DNA of 64,000 nt from contig OU744723.1 in the NCBI GenBank assembly GCA_916613615.1, positions 26,248,710-26,312,709 on the forward strand. Direction: 5' to 3'. Source of the DNA: Steromphala cineraria. Lineage: Eukaryota > Mollusca > Gastropoda > Trochida > Trochidae. Made by a program: the position numbers and the translations under genes. Below are positions 1-10,267 of the stretch, piece after piece. A model generated the notes under the pieces. That model was not told the DNA's origin. It was given only the letters and a program-made list of their open reading frames with translations, and ran no database searches. Each line of letters begins with the position of its first letter. Positions within the stretch are counted from its first letter, which is position 1.

Positions 1-6
1 GCACGG

Positions 7-187
7 ATTGCACGTGCAGCACGAGAGGCTCATGCTAATGTCAGCTGCTTGAAATGGACATTGTTCTCCAATTAGAGTCAATGTTTTGCCTTCTTATTGT
101 ATATAAGAAAGATTTGCATTTCACCATTATCAAAACTTATTTCAATGTTGAAAATGGATGAATATAGGGTTGAGATAGTGTGTAAAA
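7..187 (+). repeat. Dispersed repeat, copy 1 (interrupted at its right end)
   Basis: This stretch aligns along its length with 4,848-5,024. Shared blocks include CAGCACGAGAGGCTCATGC, GTCAGCT, GAGTCAA and GTTGAG, with scattered differences and small gaps. It is a non-coding dispersed repeat of unknown class. Its right end is interrupted by the TA-flanked element at 190-615, and the alignment to copy 2 resumes briefly after 617. The window start may cut its left end. Confidence 0.7.
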
Positions 188-189
188 TA

Positions 190-615
190 GTTACCGACCT
201 CGACCTCAGGTTCAAGTTAGATGACCTCGGGTTCAAGTTAGATAATAATAATAATAATAATGTGCATACTTATATTGCGCCTTTTCCACGTCCTAAGACA
301 TGCTCAAAGCGCTACATTATTACCCCGAAGGAGTGTACTTTTACAGCTGCTACTAAGCGCTAATCACGACCATGTAGGTCTGTACATCCAATTTTCAGGC
401 ACCCATTTTCACAGCTGGGTGGACTGAGTGCAATGTGGATGAAGTGCCTTGCCCAGGGACACAAAACAGTATGAGACCCAAGTCACAAATTGTTGGTGTC
501 TCCACCGGGATTCGAACCCGGGTCTCCGGCGTGAGAGGCCAGCATGCTAACCACTGTGCTCCACAGACTGTGGTCCTAGATATAACTTGGTCTCACCTCG
601 GTCTCAGTCGGTAAC
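190..615. mobile_element. TA-flanked inverted-repeat element (MITE-like), 426 bp
   Basis: The element begins GTTACCGAC and ends GTCGGTAAC, a perfect terminal inverted repeat flanked on each side by TA (188-189 and 616-617). The related repeat at 4,848-5,024 supplies an empty site. There the sequence runs straight through one TATTAC, while here TA is followed by the element and then TATTAC. That supports insertion with duplication of a TA dinucleotide, as in Tc1/mariner-type elements. Just inside the left end a 21-bp unit (GACCTCGGGTTCAAGTTAGAT and a near copy) is repeated twice, with a looser inverted match inside the right end. There is no coding capacity, and a SINE occupies most of the interior. 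Confidence 0.65.
241..578 (-). mobile_element. tRNA-derived SINE, near full length
   Basis: Read on the minus strand, it starts with a tRNA-like head at about 568-495. The head has an A-box-like TGGTTAGCATGCTGG and a perfect B box, GGTTCGAATCC, the RNA polymerase III internal promoter. A central part follows with GGGCAAGGCACTTCATCC and CAGTCCACCCAGCTGTGAAA, a block I recognise from several marine-invertebrate SINE families. The 3' end has AGCGCTTTGAGCATG and AAAGGCGCAATATAAG, in the style of L2/CR1-related tails, and finishes in ATT repeats (262-241 on the plus strand). The exact family is not assigned. Confidence 0.75.
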
Positions 616-617
616 TA

Positions 618-1396
618 TTACTTATCCTCTTGTTATTTAGAATCGTGAACTACAGGAGGATTAATGACCGAATCAGCAAGACCTGGCGTGACATCTCCCG
701 CCACGTTGATTTCGATTAAGACCTTTATTCTTTTAAAGGACAATGACAATTTACTTGTTATTCTTTAGACTGGTAATGGCTTTTTCTTCGTCCTTTCGAT
801 CCCTTTCTCCCTTTTCTATCTTCTCTCTCACTCACTTAGACTGGTAATGGTACCCACTGGTTGAGACCGTCATCTTTTCGAAATGTTTTACCCAGCCACA
901 ATGTCAATATTCACATGCATATCACGAATTGCATCTCATGAACCGTTCTAGAAAACTCACAGGATCGATTAACAAATACATGTTTAGGGCACAAGTTAAA
1001 CTTTCGTTGGCCCTAAATCTGCCAAGAATCACTGCTAACTAGCACGCGTGCAAAGAACAATTATACGAAATGTTATAAAGAAGTACGTGTAATTGCCACG
1101 TAAAGAGGCACTGCATGAGCTATTTGGGATCCCAAATGCAAATCTTAAACAATAATATCATTTGATCAAGAAGCATATATATATAAGTATATTAACGCAT
1201 GTTAACTAGGAAGGTTTGAAGGTTTGATTGATCGAAAACTGGACGATGACGCACGTCAATCGGTCAAACTTAATTTTCGAAACGTATCAAAAGCAGACTG
1301 AATGACAAAAACGACTTGATAATGATTAATAACTAGTATTCATTTATGTTATATTTATATATATATGTTTCTATAATGTTTTCTTCCTTCAATATG
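618..1396. other. Intergenic DNA, no gene seen
   Basis: AT-rich sequence with no supported coding region. TTAGACTGGTAATGG occurs at 765-779 and again at 836-850, bracketing a 56-bp pyrimidine-rich tract, so a small local duplication is visible. A short AT run lies near 1,177-1,190. Confidence 0.5.
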
Positions 1397-1605
1397 TACA
1401 GTTAAACCAGAAAGAAAGTACCCCCTTTCTAGAAATTTCTAGAAATTTTCTAGAACGTATCTAGAAATTTTCTAGAACGTATCTAGAAATTTTCTAGTGC
1501 GTATCTAGAAATTTTCTAGAACGTATCTAGAAAATTTCTAGTGCGTATCTAGAAATTTCTAGAAATTTCTAGAAATTTCTAGAAATTTCGAGTTTTTATT
1601 TTTTG
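1397..1605 (+). repeat. CTAG-rich tandem array A, heat-shock-element-like
   Basis: Dense tandem TCTAGAAATT-type units, several joined by ACGTA or GTGCGTA spacers. The core TTCTAGAA recurs about eight times, and at 1,553-1,590 the pattern is continuous GAA-nn-TTC-nn-GAA, the published spacing rule of heat-shock-factor sites. The array is bounded by TACAGTTAAAC on the left and TTCGAGTTTTTA on the right. The same boundaries occur, inverted, around 12,518-12,703, so the two are copies of one element. Any regulatory role is inference. Confidence 0.7.
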
Positions 1606-4557
1606 TAAGATAATTAAGATCTTTTTACATATTATAAAACTGCTTATTCAATTTGATATAATGTGAAATTATGAAGTTTGTGGGTTTATTAGAAACGAAG
1701 ATATTCCATGTTAAAGTGTTCCTCCTCTACCACCTGCCCTCATTATAACGCCCCTGCTATGCAACTGTCACGCATGGTTAACGCGCTACTTAACGGGGAA
1801 CTGACAGGCTTTGTCGCTGATTAAATCACCATTCATTGTTTACAATGGCCACTGTTGCACAAGAAATAGTTGTAATGTGTCACTGATGTTACCTGCAAAA
1901 TAAACCAGTTTATAAACATAACCTTAAACGATCGGAACGTTTCATTTCATCTGCAGTCAGAAAAAAAGTTTATTTCATGCTTACAGAAATGTACAGCGTC
2001 GTATGAAAAGACTATTATAATGGAAAAAATGTTCATACAGAAATAATACAGTAGATAATTTGAACATTGAGTAATACAAATTCTTGACGACCTTGACGAT
2101 ATTCAAAAGTCATACTTATATAACCTTGACAACAACAATCGGTTGCCGCAAAGTTTTGAAGTTTGTAAGAAAGCTTACTGTACCTTCAATTGTGTAACGT
2201 TATTTCTTAAAACTTTTCATTCAGTTCATCTAGACTTTATTTCCCGTTTTGCTCTAAACAAGGTTATAACAATTTTACTTCCTCTTTGTAACACAGCCCG
2301 TCTTTCCATTCATATGATTGATAACGGGTTAACTGTTAAAGGGGCAGTAGCACAGTTTAGGGAAAATATAAAGTGTTATCAGGAAAATGTAAATAAATTA
2401 TTCCCATTGAAAGACAATGTCTTAAAACTAAACGAAGCAGTAATAAATAAAATATATAATGTAAAGTGATGCGATTCTATTTTCTTAATAAAATGAATGA
2501 AAGGTTTTCATACACAAATTGGTACCAATGGACTTTATGTGAATATTCATAATTTGTTAAAAGTGATTAAGTGATTAAAGTGATTGGTGTGTGTAATGGG
2601 ATTTTTGACACTATCAATATAATACATTTAACTGTAACGTACAATTGTCAGTGAAACATTAAAACTATATCTTTTCCAAAATACGTGCTATGCCCCCTTT
2701 TAGAATAATAAGCATTTCATTACATAGATGGAAAGCTTAAATGAGTGTTAAATGGCAAATTGGAAGAAACAGATGCAAAGTTATTTTGATTATGGTTATA
2801 AAGTAACAATTATGATATTGTACTGCTCGACAAAGTCATTTGATTAACAACAGTGAGATGCAGCATGGTAAAGACAATGAAGGCAATAAAGAAATGAAAT
2901 AACTTTAATATGCAAATTAACAAAATTACCGATATATAAAGGCATTCAAGAAAACGTTGAATATGCGGTCTTCTTCAATTAAAAGTTAAACACTAACAGG
3001 TAAACTATGTGATGACAGTGTTTGAAGTTTCTATGAGCAAGGCAAAGCGAACCGAACTTACACTGAACAGACAATAACAAAATAGATTTTATACAACAGT
3101 TCAAATATTAAATATACTTATGATTTTATTGTCTATGACGTTTTTAAAGGTATATATTTCGCTGACACTTCTTGTATATCGAATCTGTATTTGGAGAAAA
3201 AAAACTACAAGTCGACATCAATGTTTGCTTAGTGAAGGTATCTTTGTAAAGGTATTTCTTTTTCTCCAATTCGTATGAAAACAAAATAACAAACATGCTT
3301 GAGATAACTTATTTAGAAAGAGATGCAATTAGCATTAATCATTAGAGCGATTCGTAGGTCTTAATAAAACATTCAATGAAGAAAAAGGGACAGTCCCATC
3401 AGGGTATTCCTTGTTCGAAACGAAATTCAATTCAAGGTGACATTTCTGTTTGTACATATATCTCATTAGTTCATGATTAGTACACAACCTAGTTGAGACA
3501 GGATGCTGAGCTTGATGTAGTAAAATTGGTACACAATCATAAAAAAATGATCAGCACTATTAGTGTGAAAAGTCTTGCTACGGCAATATTACACGATCAT
3601 GAGGCATTTTTAATAGTCTTAACATTTTTAATATATAAAGGTGCTGATATGCTATCAAAAATAGTTTTTATCAATATTTTGGTTAAAAAATATAGCGGGT
3701 TTCTGTTTTGTAATGTCGCCATCTTCAAAATGTTCATAGGACAGTCCCGTAATGTCGAAAATATCTCTCAGACATACATGTACGTACCATGCATTGATAC
3801 ATCTATTTATCCGATGCATAATGTTTGTGTTGATTTAATGATGTTTTCTCTCACATAGCAGTGGAATTAATGGAGTCATACTATATTAAACGGTCAGTGA
3901 CAAGACGAGCAATAACGTTGATTTTCATCTCTAATACGTAGCTGCCTTCATTCATTTAGTGTAACGTACAGGGGTTTTGATCATTAAGAGAATGTGTGTT
4001 GGTAAAACACACATTCGGGAAATACACAAACTTTTGCATATGCGGTAATATACATATAAACGGTAATACATGTATAAACAAGGTCATGCGACTTGTGATT
4101 GGCAAGTTGTTAACACAGTGAGCGCATACACAAAGTTCATTTTTCACATCAAAGTGAATGATGAAAGAAACACCGATGCCGAGTTGCATAATACTGTCAA
4201 TTATTACATGTTTGTAACAAGCCTGTCTAAGAGACGATAACATGTTGATCCGCCATTTTCAGTTGTTTTGATTGCGTGAAATGACATTAACGGACTGTAT
4301 TGTTATTATAACTTTTCTAATACTAAAGTATTCACGTATATGTTTAAACAAAATATATATAACTGTCTCAGTCTGATTATCAATTCATACAATTAAACAT
4401 TATAGTAGAAAGATATCATGATGAACACCCGGCATCATCTGATAGTGAAGCGATGATATTTTGATTCTCGAACTTAATTTCAATTCAAACCTCTATTTGC
4501 AAATCATATATACACTCACAGAAATTTCAATTTTCCAAAATAACTAATTTACAAATG
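1606..4557. other. Intergenic DNA, no supported gene
   Basis: AT-rich, with only short open frames. The longest are 2,143-2,469 (108 codons, non-ATG start) and 3,493-3,858 (121 codons), neither with a recognisable domain. The first has a fair splice-acceptor-like tract ending in CAG near 2,300 and an AATAAA shortly after its stop, so a terminal exon cannot be excluded. Confidence 0.4.
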
Positions 4558-4571
4558 CTACAGTCGAAACA

Positions 4572-4640
4572 ATGTATTCAAACCTGTGACATGCAGATTC
4601 CAGTGCGTTACCATTAGATCACGGAGGCCAGTTGAAAATA
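4572..4640 (-). mobile_element. Degenerate tRNA-like SINE head
   Basis: On the minus strand it reads CAACTGGCCTCCGTGATCTA followed by ATGGTAACGCACTGG (A-box region), then GGTTTGAATAC in place of a B box. The order and spacing fit a decayed tRNA-derived SINE promoter. It shares its start, CAACTGG..TCC.TG.TCTAA, with the head at 6,072-6,150, so both probably belong to one family. No tail is recognised. Confidence 0.5.
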
Positions 4641-4847
4641 CAGGATGTTTTTCATAACCTTTGAGGTTCACTTGTAGAAACTTTATCATGAATGTTTTTT
4701 TGTATATTAATCGTATGAATAAATCATTGATACCATATCTTTCTATGTACATTAAATTACGGTTTCTTAAAAATGTTTGGTCATATTAACAATAGCAGTA
4801 CATTCTATTGCGGTAGCTCGTACGGTTTCGCTTATAACTGTCAGCTG

Positions 4848-5024
4848 ATTGCATGTACAGCACGAGAGGCTCATGCAGATGTCAGCTACAGGACATTATT
4901 TCTCCATTTTGAGTCAACGATTCACCTTTCAATATATTTAGGAAAGAAATGCATAATCCGCATTATCATAACTGAAGTCATGTATAATCTGGGTTAATAT
5001 GGCGTTGAGTTACTGTGCAATATA
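4848..5024 (+). repeat. Dispersed repeat, copy 2 (empty site)
   Basis: Same family as 7-187, in direct orientation, with mismatches spread throughout. It runs uninterrupted through the TA where copy 1 carries the inverted-repeat element, so it serves as the internal empty-site reference for that insertion. Confidence 0.7.
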
Positions 5025-6057
5025 TTACGTATCTCTCCAATTTGATAACCAATTATCTGGAAAGAAGAACTTGTTATACACGTTGGTTTAGTTGCGTCAG
5101 AAAGACAAGAATGAATTACGTAGGTAATTCCATATTTTACAAAACAAGCTCGTGAATATATCGGCTATACATGTACATACAATATACATTACTTTCCAAT
5201 TTGAGTCAACATTTCACTTTTTTTAATATTGTAAGGGAAATCAACTTACAGAACGAAATGAGTATTATTATTAAATTCTTTAAAATACGTTATTAAATGA
5301 AATAAAGAATATACTACCGTTTCTGTTCATCGATTTAGTTTTGTTATTGGGTATGGACATTATGAAACTAAGATCAAAACGTTTTTCACCATAAAGATTA
5401 TAGTTGTCATATCATTCAAAGCCCTTCTTTGTGTTTTCTTTCTTTATCTACTTCTTCTTTGGTAACGATCTTAATGTTGACAAATTAATTAGACATCTAT
5501 TAATAATATTGTGTGTGTCGGAGCGGATTAAACTTGAGTGAAATTATACTGCCACAGAACTAACTTACGACAAACACATATCACTTTAATATCTTGATAG
5601 CTATTAAATAAGTTATTGAATTGAATTGTCGTATTGTTTTCTGAACATGATTTTCGTGTTATAAAATTGTAAAAAGCGTTACCAGATAATGTCAGGTGCA
5701 ATTAACTCAGTGAACCGTATCTCCTGAACACGCCAGAGGTCGCTCAAGTGTAATACACAAGTAGGTCGGTGTGTCAAAACATTAAGTTTCAATAAACAGT
5801 TTATGTTACAATACACATTCGGATTCTAGATAGGGACGATTGATGAGATGATTAGATGATTGCGTAAAACTACATTACGTAATTCAGTTTATGGCAGTGG
5901 GACATGCTTATTACCGCCCATTGGTAGTGAAATGTAAAGTTATGCTGTCCATCATATTGGAAGTTATGAAGATATTCATATTCTTCTTCTGTTATGTTCG
6001 AGTAATTATTAATATACAAACTCATATTGTCCGAGGTTTCCACGTGCCGGTGTGTTC
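5025..6057. other. Intergenic DNA with a third partial repeat copy
   Basis: No gene is seen. At about 5,180-5,245 the sequence (ACATTACTTTCCAATTTGAG, then TCAACATTTCAC) matches the middle of the 7-187 / 4,848-5,024 family, so a partial third copy is present. A 50-bp block at 5,703-5,752 recurs at 9,838-9,887. Confidence 0.45.
5703..5752 (+). repeat. Short dispersed repeat, copy 1 of 2
   Basis: TAACTCAGTGAACCGTATCT and the following GAACACGCC..AGGTCGCT match 9,838-9,887 in direct orientation with a few substitutions. The class is unknown; probably a fragment of a longer decayed element. Confidence 0.55.
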
Positions 6058-6071
6058 TTCATTGCCTTGAA

Positions 6072-6150
6072 AGTGACATGGATTCGAACGTGTGAGAAGT
6101 TGGATTCAGGCCCAGTCAGCTAACCCTTAGACCATGGAAACCAGTTGCAA
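6072..6150 (-). mobile_element. tRNA-like SINE head
   Basis: The minus strand gives CAACTGGTTTCCATGGTCTA, an A-box-like AAGGGTTAGCTGACTGG and a clear B box, CGTTCGAATCC, at tRNA-like spacing. The flanking sequence does not complete a mature tRNA acceptor stem, which argues for a SINE rather than a tRNA gene. No 3' part is recognised. Confidence 0.55.
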
Positions 6151-6610
6151 ACAATGGATTTCATACTTTCTTCATATATTGATAATTCTAAAATAATTTA
6201 TCATTGGCACCGAGTGTATATCAAGCTCTAGTTAATGCTTCTGCACTAGTTTGCTGCTCTTTATTTTGCATTAAATATTGGTATGTACAGTCAAGTATAT
6301 ATCGTATATTTGTAATGTAACAAAGCTATACGTTTTCATTGCGACTAATTCTTCATCATGAACTCATAATCTCCGAGAGAAGCATATAGGAGGCACATTC
6401 GGGCGGTCCTCCTCGCGAGAGCCACATAAATATATATACAACTACAATAAGTGGTTTGAACATATTTTTATTTCGCAAACTGAAATATGGATTGGTGAAC
6501 AAGCCACAATGCTTATTTGAACACCGCTCCTAAATACAACAGAGAAAGCTGGACATAATATACAATACAATTAGAAAAATACAGTTGATATAACTATCTT
6601 TATAGTCAGA

Positions 6611-7292
6611 TCAGTTTATGTTAAAGAGTAATGTTGTTGGTGATGCCGATGATATGATATGCTGCAGTAAAGATGATATTATATCTTTGTTACAGATATA
6701 ACTAGTGAACAGTAGGAGCTCATGAAAAGCGATTACTTTTACTACTGAATTGGATCTGAGGATATTGTTGTTTATTCTGTTATCTAAAGATTCGTTTCTG
6801 TACAATACTGTTTTCAAATTATACCCTTGTGTATAGAAATACATATTTGATCTTAGATTATGATAGTTGCGACAAACAAACAGGTAGTGAAGGGCGTCTT
6901 CATTAAAATGGCCACAAGAACACCTAGATATTTCAGATATGTTTCGGTTATATTTGTCTGCATTCAGATCACTACATCCGAGATTGAGGCGGCAATGAAT
7001 TATTTGACAAAAGCGTGTTCCTAAATTTAAATCAAACTTACTTGGAGATACAGCTGGGCTGATAATCTTTTTGAATTTGGGTATCGATCGAGCATTCCTA
7101 ACTGCGATGGGTAAAGAGTTCCATGAATCAATGACGCTAGGTAAAAAAGAGAATATCTATGCGTCCTACAGTTGATTGATTGGATAGAAGCACTGTTTCT
7201 TAGATTGTAGTTACTTAGCTTCGATACTGTACCTGGTACAAGTACGTTTAGATAATCCTGAGCCAAACCGTAGTACATTTTATAAAAACTAA
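6611..7292 (-). pseudogene. 5'-truncated LINE ORF2, C-terminal region
   Basis: Read on the minus strand, this encodes the C-terminal region of a non-LTR retrotransposon ORF2. It begins near 7,290 with KMYYGLAQDYL and continues through YNLRNSASIQSINCRT. After a frameshift near 7,130 it resumes as PSVIDSWNSLPIAVRNAR and KFDLNLGTRFCQIIHCRLN, followed by a Cys/His cluster (CSCG ... HYLFVC). It ends at a stop at 6,611. Known LINE proteins of this type have this YNLRN / WNSLP / Cys-His order. Endonuclease and reverse transcriptase are absent, as expected from 5' truncation during target-primed insertion. The 3' untranslated part probably extends towards 6,400, but its end cannot be placed. It is a different family from the LINE at 14.9-18.3 kb, whose C-terminus differs. 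Confidence 0.75.
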
Positions 7293-9837
7293 TGAGTTAA
7301 AAGCGATTTCTTCGATTTACAATAAGTCAATCTGTTTAAGCTGTAAAGTTACAGGATTTGGTCACCAGAAATTTCGACCACGCCCATCACGTGTGAACAG
7401 ATTTCTGTTGACAAGTTAGTGATTGTGTATTCATATGTCAATATACTATAGATGAAGAAATAAACTTTAATTACCAACAACAATGGTGCACATTGCACTG
7501 TTTGCTATCCTTATTTACACTTTTCTTTTTCCCGACTGATCGCCATGAAACAATAAAACAATCAGAAGGTTATGGTAGACTAGACAGCTTCCTGTCATCC
7601 CGTCTACTGTGAGCTAATCAGCGTCGCTAGAGCGGGCAATTAAGCTGACAAGGGGCCCAGGCATTAAGCCGTGAAGCATATCCAGGGGTTAATGAGTGCC
7701 TTAGTCACACAGAGATAGTTTTAAAAACGTTCTACCCCGTTCTAAAATGTTCACATAACGGCCTTCATTGGGATAGAGACGAGAAACTTTTGTTAACATG
7801 TTATCTAACTACGACGCCAGAATGTTTATCCACAGTTTTTAGTACGTCAACCTCTCTAGTCCTGTGACAGTTTGTAGTACGTTTATAGATCGGGTACAAT
7901 TATCTGTTTACCTCGTTTCCTCGGACAGTTAACATAAATTATCAACAAGACCTGTCTCGGCCTTAATACGCACAATCCTGTTCTAGCTCGTTTTTAGAGA
8001 GTGCTTCACGTTTTACTACGTTTTCATGCGGTCAGTAGGGCGTGCTGTTCGGGCCCGTTTTCGGTAAAGACCAAGCAAGTTCTCGACCGTTTTCAAACCT
8101 GTTCTCGCTGTCAAAGTAAAACATTTATAATAATCAGGTTTATGTCAATTCATTGTCCAAAAAGTGTTTCTTTTATTGTTTTCTGTCTTCACAAAACTAG
8201 CGCAATGTTTCCCTGCTTTCAACAAAATTGAAGGAAAACGATATTGATTCTTAGTTCACATCATTCATTTATACAAAAGAGTCGTGAAAAATAGTTTTTT
8301 ATCAACTGAAAAATATAGGTTGCGCAGAAATACATACACATATTGTAATCACAAAACTAACCGACATTCACTCTATTCCAGATGCAAAAGTGTTCATAGT
8401 TATCAAATCCCCGTGAGTTAGTGAAAAAGTGATGAATTTTTATCCGTCAATTCAATTTGCACTGCCAAAGTAGAAAGACCTAATTGAGAATATTTCAAAC
8501 GTACTAACAACGAATAGGATGTTTTCTGAAACTCAGAGACCTGTTAAGGAACGTCCTAAAAACTTGTTCATGATAATTAATTTCAACAAATCCGGACGAA
8601 GTTGTTGTCTATATACGTATACGTAATATCAATCATTATATAACAGAATATATAGATGATAATAAAATAAAACATTGAATAAAGGGATGAAGTTTATGAG
8701 AGAACATAAATCCACTGGTCATCAAGTGACTGCATGGCTGAGTGAGCAGTGTATTGTCGCGACAGTACTCAACACGCAGACAGACAGTCCCAACCTCCCC
8801 CTCCCCCTAAAACGGGAATTATCTTGTAATCACGATGTAGGATTCGTGGCAATCCGTTGCAATAACATTGCGTCATGGAGAAGTGTTCAGGTGTACAAAC
8901 ATGAAGCATTTCACGTGACGGTCTTCTGTTTGCGACTTTCATTTTATCTGAAATGAATATCTCTCAAATTGATTTGCTTTTGTTTCATTTCTATAAAGTA
9001 AACTTTATTATATTTGTATAGTGTATGTAACAGAACACTAGAAATATTCTGTGAATGTGGATATAAAACCCGTGTTTCAAATCGTAAACTTTGATGCATT
9101 AAGAAAATGCGCGTTGTTATTTTGCTGTAGGATAAACTTGATTTTGTACTCTTTTATCACAAGAAGGCAATCATTTTCATAGCGTACTTTTATAGCGTAC
9201 ATGTGTACGCCAATATGATTAAATGGTTGAATTTAGCTCTAATACGTGTATGTCATTTATCAGTTACAATTTATAAGCGAGATAAATTTCATATCGTTCA
9301 TATCATTCTGATACAGTCAACCACTTAAAGGTATTCCTAAACATACCGATGGACATCATATGGCAATAGCGCAGTATCTGTGTTACGACGATACTTTAAT
9401 GACATGAACACATATATGAATATCTTAATTAAACTATAACCTTTTTTCATGAAAATCCCGTTGCAGTACGGATGTGTCATGGCTCACATTTGACGGTATG
9501 ATATCTCTACTAGGTGAAAGATTTCTGTTGTTGCACAAATACATACACAGTTGTCAGATTTTACATTTGAATGGCTTGGGTTTTTTAAATATACAGTGGT
9601 TTGGGTTGGTACTTATGGCGTACTTGTCTGTTCAATTTCACCTAGCTACTTCATGTTCCAATATTTTAACAGATCGAAATGATGATGACATAAAAATAGC
9701 AACTTAGTATCTCGTTCAGTCTGAAATAATAAAATGGGTGTCCTTGAATTTACATGATGACTGTGTTATATTTAACAAGGAAAGCATATTTTGGTCCAAT
9801 ATCTGCTTTCTTTGTTAAATAGTCCAATATATGCTTT
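7293..9837. other. Intergenic DNA, no supported gene
   Basis: No recognisable coding region. A less AT-rich stretch at about 7,590-7,700 (with GACAAGGGGCCCAGGCATTA) stands out from its surroundings and might be a conserved non-coding element. At 7,720-8,110 the words GTTCT, CGTTTT and AGTACGT recur loosely without a clear period. Confidence 0.4.
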
Positions 9838-9887
9838 TAACTCAGTAAACCGTATCCCCCGAACACACCTGTGGTCGCTGCATCGTA
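9838..9887 (+). repeat. Short dispersed repeat, copy 2 of 2
   Basis: TAACTCAGTAAACCGTATCC and GAACACACC..TGGTCGCT match 5,703-5,752. It ends about 25 bp before the GA microsatellite. Confidence 0.55.
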
Positions 9888-9910
9888 AAAGGCTTTGGAT
9901 GTTTATTACA

Positions 9911-10267
<357 letters not shown>

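Noticed and set aside
495..568. Functional tRNA gene
   Set aside because: A and B boxes are present, but the acceptor stem does not close and the sequence runs on into a SINE body and tail.
3493..3858. 121-codon open frame
   Set aside because: No domain, no clear start or splice context, and composition like the surrounding AT-rich DNA.
9195..9210. GCGTAC-ATGT-GTACGC hairpin
   Set aside because: A 6-bp stem with no neighbouring signal is expected by chance in 64 kb.
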